NCBI RefSeq assembly: GCF_001039355.2
Contig: NW_019775813.1
Span: 214,886 to 278,885 of the forward strand
From: Lingula anatina
Taxonomy: Eukaryota > Brachiopoda > Lingulata > Lingulida > Lingulidae
Length of the DNA stretch: 64,000 nucleotides
Reading direction: 5' to 3'
The position numbers and the translations under genes are program-made. How positions within the stretch are numbered: the stretch's first letter is position 1; each line of letters begins with the position of its first letter. Below the pieces are notes generated by a model. That model made no database searches and had not been told where the DNA came from. It saw only the letters and a program-made list of their open reading frames with translations. Of the stretch, positions 58,867 to 64,000 are shown one piece after another.

Positions 58867-60998
58867 GTAAGATGCCCAGCATGAAAGTGTCCTTGTAATA
58901 TGTCATGTGTCCAGTGTCATCATCCCATTGTTTTTTGTTTAAGCTAGCCTGTGCCCAAAATATTTAAACCTATAGCAACTATCCAATAAGGTCACCAGGG
59001 TCTAAGCATCTACTGGTCTAAAAAAGCAANTTTTTTTTTTTTTTTTTTTTTGCTGTCATTTTTTCAAATTATTTTTAGTTTCAGAGATGCCATAGAACCA
59101 AATCATTATTGATTTTTCCCCTGACAAGTTGAAACACTTTTATTTCAGAAGTAGTCTTTCTTTGATTATCCCATGTTCTACCCTAGAATGAAGATTATGA
59201 AAGTGTTATTAATTTGATTATTTGTATATTTTCAAAAGGAGCTCATGTTTGAATTACTCCATTTCTCCCTGAACATTAGTGTGTACTGTGTGATGTAACT
59301 GTTTTGTGTAAATGATGTGTTTGATGTATACATGTACACTCTGTTCCAGAATATTTTGATCTCCTCATATTCGTTGTGTGCCCTTTTTTTTCAGCATGTA
59401 ATGAATGGTTAACATAATGCTAATCATGTCATTTTTCATTCAGTTTCAGAATGTGATGATTTTTTTACTCTGAAATGTTTTGATGTTTTCTTTTCATTTC
59501 TAAATTTTGATTTATTTTTTAATAGAATGAGTGGTTTGGCATGTTTTAATCATGTTGAGAATGTGTTTTAAAATGCATTAGTATGTATGCTGCATCTTTT
59601 TGTTACGGCTTGACATGATCAGAGTTTTTTATGTACAGATGTTTATAAGTCTGTGCTGGAACTGTACATCTTTCTGTTGAAAAAAAAAAAAACTAACAGT
59701 AATAAATGATGTTGCTGCCTTTTCTTTTTTGATTATCTATGGGGCTAAGATGATTATCAATTCAATTTTTTTCTAAGTTATGCTGATTAGTTTGAATTTT
59801 GGCTTGAATTTGACAGTATTTTACTCTTGGAGTATTCTTTTGTTGAGCAAACTTTTCTCATACAGCAGATGCTCTTGATATTGAATCTCTTTTCAGCAAC
59901 TTGTCTGTACATATGACAGCATTTGCTGGCGATTATTTTCTTAATTCTTTTCCAATTTACAAAGCACGAATTAAATGCCTGTTTGCAGCTCAGTTATGTC
60001 GCCTTAACTTACTAGTATGAATAGGATGTCTCAACAATAATGGTGGTTTTTCACCATAGGAAATTGATTTCATTCCTTGGTTGTAATAGGCCTCACTTGT
60101 TTCACAGGAAAAAAGCTCGTCTTAAATTAAGGTCTAGAACCAAGTCTTAGAACCAAGCTAGACCAGTTGTAGTTCACCTAAATAAGGTATAGTGTTGCTG
60201 TTGTAGTACATAAAGAAATGACTGTTTCAAACCAACAGTTATTTTATATACTAGTACAGATTTATCCTGAAGAAATTGGAAATATTCTGGCTTGAAGTTC
60301 AGACCAACTGTTAGTCTTAAGTTCCTTTGTGTATCTAGCCCCAGTTCACCAACATTGTCCAGGGGCGGATTTAGGCCATCTTCTGGGTTTTCCGGAAGAC
60401 CGTCAAATTTACATGGACAGGTGTCTTTTTTTTTTTCTGTCGGAAGACAGTCAAAAATGGAGGCTGGATCAACAAAGATAATTTGGAAGCCTGTCAAAAT
60501 ATCTCTATATCCACCCTTTTTTGTCACTATGATGAGTGTCATATTGTCCCAGCAATAGATGGCGATGGAGTCATCAAACATTTTCCTATTGTCTGCTGGG
60601 ATGGCATGGCACTAAGTTGGGCTGTCATAACTTTGCTGCAAATACACCTCAAATGGCAGTTCCCAAGGAGTCTTGTTATGAAAAATGCATGTTTATTATT
60701 ATTATTATTAAAATAAAAAGATCTAAATATATGCTCTTATGTCCTTTTCAACTGGTTTTGTAAAATTTGCTCCTGGTATATTTTCATTTATTTATTTTTC
60801 TGCCCACTTCAAAGGTGTTGCTGAAAACAAGTGAATTCGGATCTTTTTAAAATCAATAAATGCATACTAAATCATGATTGTCATTTAAAAAAGAAGGGAA
60901 CAGTTGGTTCTGTCATATTCTTGCCACAGACATTTCAATAATGTGTTGACTGACAAATACATGCTTATTATACTATGGGTTTTTTTATTGTCTTGCAG
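58867..60998. other. 2.1-kb intron in the cytoplasmic tail region
   Basis: Noncoding. It contains a single N followed by poly-T at 59030 and a sequence starting CAGGGGCGGATTTAGG (60360) that resembles the end of a hAT-type MITE, although no matching right end could be fixed. A 135-codon open frame on the minus strand across this spot lacks any support. Confidence 0.6.
59030..59030. other. Single N before a poly-T run
   Basis: A lone unresolved base followed by over 20 T. Unlike the joins at 10816, 19914 and 29294, no sequence is repeated across it, so it may be just a poor homopolymer call or a clean contig join. Confidence 0.6.
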
Positions 60999-61056
60999 TG
61001 ATGAGAAACAAAACCTTAAAGATGACATGGAGACAGCTGATCAAGAGGATAAGAAG
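60999..61056 (+). CDS. Fas2: Cytoplasmic tail exon 3
   Basis: 58 nt, acceptor TTATTGTCTTGCAG, donor GTAAAA, phase 2 in and 0 out. Encodes a charged segment (DDEKQNLKDDMETADQEDKK), continuing the acidic tail. Confidence 0.88.
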
Positions 61057-61521
61057 GTAAAAACTTTTATTTGTTATATTTTTATATTTAATTTATTGAC
61101 ATTTATTCGTAGAAGAATAGACTGTAGAAAGAAAGAAGTAGAAATGTCCTGTAAAATGAAATGCGCTGGTTGTTCTCTTGATGTATTTTAAATTCCAGTT
61201 ATATGGAAATGTTCTAATATTTGTAGAAAATATTATCACTTACCTGCTCTGTAATGTGTACACTTTGAACATTTGGTTAACCCTTTCTTGATTGTATTTT
61301 GAAATGATGAACTTTTAAAATAATTCTTTAGATCCTTAGATTACTTGTGTCAGTGGATTTCTTTGTCAAAATGTTTTTTCAAGAGGATTATTGAAAACTT
61401 TTTAAAAAGGAAGTTGCTTATTTCTGTGCTACCTCTGCTTATATGGATATATTGCCTTTGCAAAACACGTCATCGGTTTGTTTATGTTACTTTTCAATAA
61501 GACTGTCATACATTTTTTTAG
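61057..61521. other. Last intron
   Basis: Noncoding; AT-rich, ending in the acceptor CATTTTTTTAG. Confidence 0.75.
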
Positions 61522-61611
61522 CCCGACGCTAGCCCAGAGGAGGTAGAACTCAAAGAGGAGACTCCCAATGAAAAACCTGCAGAGAAGATTGATGAAGAAT
61601 CAAAGGCGTAG
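61522..61611 (+). CDS. Fas2: Cytoplasmic tail terminal exon and stop
   Basis: Phase 0 entry, stop TAG at 61609-61611. Encodes PDASPEEVELKEETPNEKPA then EKIDEESKA. Two proline-directed Ser/Thr sites (A-S-P and E-T-P) are possible MAP-kinase targets; in apCAM, MAP-kinase phosphorylation of the tail controls internalisation, but whether these sites correspond is unknown. The end (-ESKA) does not look like the PDZ-binding terminus described for Drosophila Fas2. Confidence 0.9.
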   Translation, partial: PDASPEEVELKEETPNEKPAEKIDEESKA

Positions 61612-63598
61612 GAGAAATAAATGGAAATCAATCAGTTTGTGGCTGATTGAACTTTGCTGGAAGTGTGTGATGGGAAAAGAAGAAAAGGAAAAATGCGTTG
61701 CCATCCTTCCAGATACTACAAAAAGAAAGAAAAAGATGAAGGATCAGAAATGATATAAATGTTAATGTCTGGACCAATTTTTAACTCTTTATAGAAGAAA
61801 TCAATTTTAACAGAACAAAAACAGTCAATTTTGAGACTAGGGCTCCCATCTAAAACTTGGAATAATTTTGTTTTGCTGACTGAGGAAGTACTCTTTTATT
61901 AAGAAAACAAGGAAAGATATATCCAATTTTTCTTTAAAATATTGTTAAAATCTCAAATATTTGGTGACATTCCCATTTAAGGTGAAACTATTTTAGATAA
62001 GGCAATGATGACAGTTTGTTCTTACTACATTTCTGTTAAAATAGACAACACACTCACACATAGATTTGAAAGGTGCCTAAAAGGTAATTTGTGTCAGAAC
62101 TGAAAAAAAAAAGTATATCTTTTGTTGCTTTTATAAGGGCATCACAGACTTTATGGTTTTGAAATATTTAATCACCATTTTTCATTTAGCCAAACCAAAG
62201 AAGATTAAAAATAAAAAACAGGGTAAACACAGTAAATTGACATTTTAAGACATCACTATCAGAATAGGAGTTATCTTATTCAGGTATTTACATTTTAGGG
62301 TAATAAGTGTACCTTTTGAAATATATTCTTTATTGAGAATATGAGAACATTAGCATAGAATTTTGTTGGTATCAAGTGCTTTAGTTTAGACAGGTAACCA
62401 CATATTCTAAAGAACATTTGAAATTTTCCAGTCATTGGTAATTATTGTGAAAATGGTGATTTGAGTTGTAGAATGAACTGAATTTGGGAGACCATCAGCT
62501 TGAGAAGTGGATCTGTCCTGTTTTGCTATGGCTAGAAAACTGTAGGCTTCAGTCAAAACCCAAGCTTTATGCTAGACAGGCGCAACTTTAATATGAAAGT
62601 TATATGTGCTGACTGTGCTGTTAGCATTCTATTTCCTATGCAGTATAACGTATTTTGAAATAGCTGGAAAGAATGATGATAATTAACAAACTGCTTGACC
62701 TGCTTCTCCATATGTATTTTACAAACTTATTTTACTCAGTATAAGCAAAGGCCGCTTATGTAGTTTTCATTTCACTGTAACAACTTATTTGTGTCAAGAA
62801 AGTGTTTGACAGTTTGATATAAAATAGCACCATATATGGTCATTTACTTCTTGACTGGTGTTACTCATATGCTTAAGCATGAATGTTTTATACAGCTATA
62901 TTACATCAAAGTGTACAATTTTAGTTGAGATTTACACATACAGTTTATGTCAGCTTTTTCATTGTTGGACATTAGTGTAATGACATTTTAAGTTTTTGTT
63001 CACAAGTATTAGCATTTTCCCTTACATATTTTGACATCATTGTCATAAATTGGAGCAGTGAAGATAAAAATTATTAGTGTTTTACAATGACTTTAGTACT
63101 TAGTTGATAACATTACCTCAGGCAGTGACTAGAGACACGTAGATTAGTTCCACCTCAAAGCCAAGGTCACATAGGATGTCATAGCACATTTCCCGTGGTT
63201 AAGATAGGTTGTACTGGTGCAGATTCAGTTTGGTGCGTATGTAGTACAATCACGGTGGCTAGGGATGATTGCAATATATCACAATGCATTTGCAGCATGC
63301 TGCTATGCAATCAACTATGGCTTACACATGCTATGTCCAGTGATGCAGTATGAAATTCACTGGTGATATCACACCATGCATTAAACTGACTCTGACACAG
63401 TCAATACTCAAATCAGTTTGAGACATTAGGAGGGTGGAAGTGACTTAATTGGGCGTCTCAGGGGCCGCTTTCATATAAACGAACTTCAAACGAAAAAAAA
63501 AAAATTAAAAAATTGGTCTCAATTCTCCAACCAAAGATACCAGTCTGTTTTATCCTAAGTTAAATGAGAAGAAGCCTAAAAAAATGAAATATTGAGCA

Positions 63599-63645
<47 letters not shown>

Positions 63646-64000
63646 AAGACGTGGCTAATGTTTTTTGACCAATGGTTTCTTAATTTTGGAAGAATACTAC
63701 AGTTTCTTTACCAACTTTCAGGCCTAAGATTTTTGTGAAACCCAACTTAAATATAAACTTTGGTGCAAATTTGCAAATGGCCAATGAACTCCTAACTTTG
63801 AAAAGTCACCCCTCTCTTTGTACATTTTTGAAATGCGACCTACATGTAGTATCTTCCAATAATTGTGCTTCTTTCAACTGGTTCTATGAGATAATGTGTA
63901 AATCCTTTCAATTTGACCAAAGATTTTTTTTTTTTTTTTTTTTTTAAGAACAAAATCTTGCAATGCTCTGACAGTATATCTTTGTAAAAACAAAGATTGG
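61612..64000. other. 3' UTR of the transmembrane isoform and downstream sequence
   Basis: No further exon recognised. AATAAA occurs right after the stop (near 61616) and AAATAAA-like motifs near 62210, but the true poly-A site cannot be chosen. Poly-T runs lie at 63601-63641 and 63926-63945. Confidence 0.5.

Larger units (their letters stand above)
26442..61611 (+). other. Fas2: NCAM / fasciclin-2 / apCAM-like cell adhesion gene (overall span)
   Basis: Multi-exon gene for an Ig-superfamily homophilic adhesion receptor of the neuronal surface. Read from the sequence, the order is Ig1, Ig2, Ig3, Ig4, Ig5, FN3-1, FN3-2, then either a GPI-anchor tail or a linker, one transmembrane helix and an acidic cytoplasmic tail. 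All exon junctions are GT-AG with matching phases; most Ig and FN3 domains are split over two exons and begin at phase 1 boundaries, as is usual for NCAM-type genes. Ig5-FN2 architecture, domain spacing and the second transmembrane segment (DVSCYFINNCG, followed by a Cys-rich juxtamembrane stretch) resemble NCAM and apCAM more than L1 or contactins. The exon carrying the signal peptide is not identified. Part of the ectodomain is shown twice because of probable haplotype duplication. Family assignment is firm; the orthologous name (Fas2, NCAM or apCAM) is inferred. Confidence 0.9.

Noticed and set aside
56979-58870. In-frame stops immediately after transmembrane exon A and tail exons 1 and 2, suggesting designed alternative ends by intron retention
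   Set aside because: Any phase-2 donor with GTAAG or GTGAG reads TAA or TGA in frame, so this is a trivial consequence of phase and consensus.
60360-60515. hAT-type MITE beginning CAGGGGCGGATTTAGG
   Set aside because: Only the left end is convincing; no matching right end or 8-bp duplication was found, so I mention it only within the intron entry.
60174-60581. 135-codon minus-strand open frame in an intron
   Set aside because: It overlaps transposon-like sequence and a T-run, antisense to the gene; there is no evidence for expression or a known domain.
1-64000. tRNA, rRNA, CRISPR or bacterial-type operons
   Set aside because: None was seen; the window is typical intron-rich animal DNA.

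Overview
The window looks like AT-rich genomic DNA from an invertebrate animal. It has short GT-AG introns, many microsatellites and homopolymers, several short inverted-repeat transposons, and two stretches present as diverged near-copies. One gene is recognisable, on the + strand: a neural cell-adhesion molecule of the NCAM / fasciclin-2 / apCAM family (immunoglobulin superfamily; five Ig domains and two fibronectin type III domains). The choice between GPI-anchored and transmembrane isoforms resembles molluscan apCAM and vertebrate NCAM. I lean towards a marine lophotrochozoan, perhaps a mollusc, but this is inference.

Layout. 1-26.4 kb has no supportable coding exon and is 5' flank or a very large first intron; the signal-peptide exon was not found with confidence. 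Ectodomain exons run from 26442 to 40729. Ig1, Ig2 and the first half of Ig3 occur twice (26442-29293 and 32914-35730); the rest is single copy. After a 5.7-kb intron, a terminal exon at 46421 encodes a GPI-attachment tail and stop. Downstream lie two small linker exons (54221, 56113), two homologous transmembrane exons with identical splice phases (56668 and 57059), and four exons of an acidic cytoplasmic tail ending with a stop at 61611. All joins are phase-consistent, giving about 762 codons for the GPI form and about 965 for the fullest transmembrane form, without the missing signal exon.

Assembly. Both large duplications look like unmerged alternative haplotypes, not biology. Each boundary sits on a single N (10816, 19914, 29294). 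The 195 bases before N10816 recur exactly after N19914, so 10817-19913 appears to be a haplotig inserted between two overlapping contigs. Likewise 22797-29293 and 29295-35720 are two versions of one interval; every coding difference I saw between them is synonymous. The real locus is probably about 15.7 kb shorter than shown, and the real protein has one Ig1-Ig2-Ig3 set.

Comparing the haplotypes exposes transposon polymorphism: a 182-bp TTAA-flanked MITE in only one Ig-region copy, and a 284-bp MITE nested in an older inverted-repeat element in only one copy of the upstream interval. The most interesting biology is the pair of mutually exclusive transmembrane/juxtamembrane exons with very different cytoplasmic segments, combined with the GPI alternative and in-frame linker and tail cassettes.
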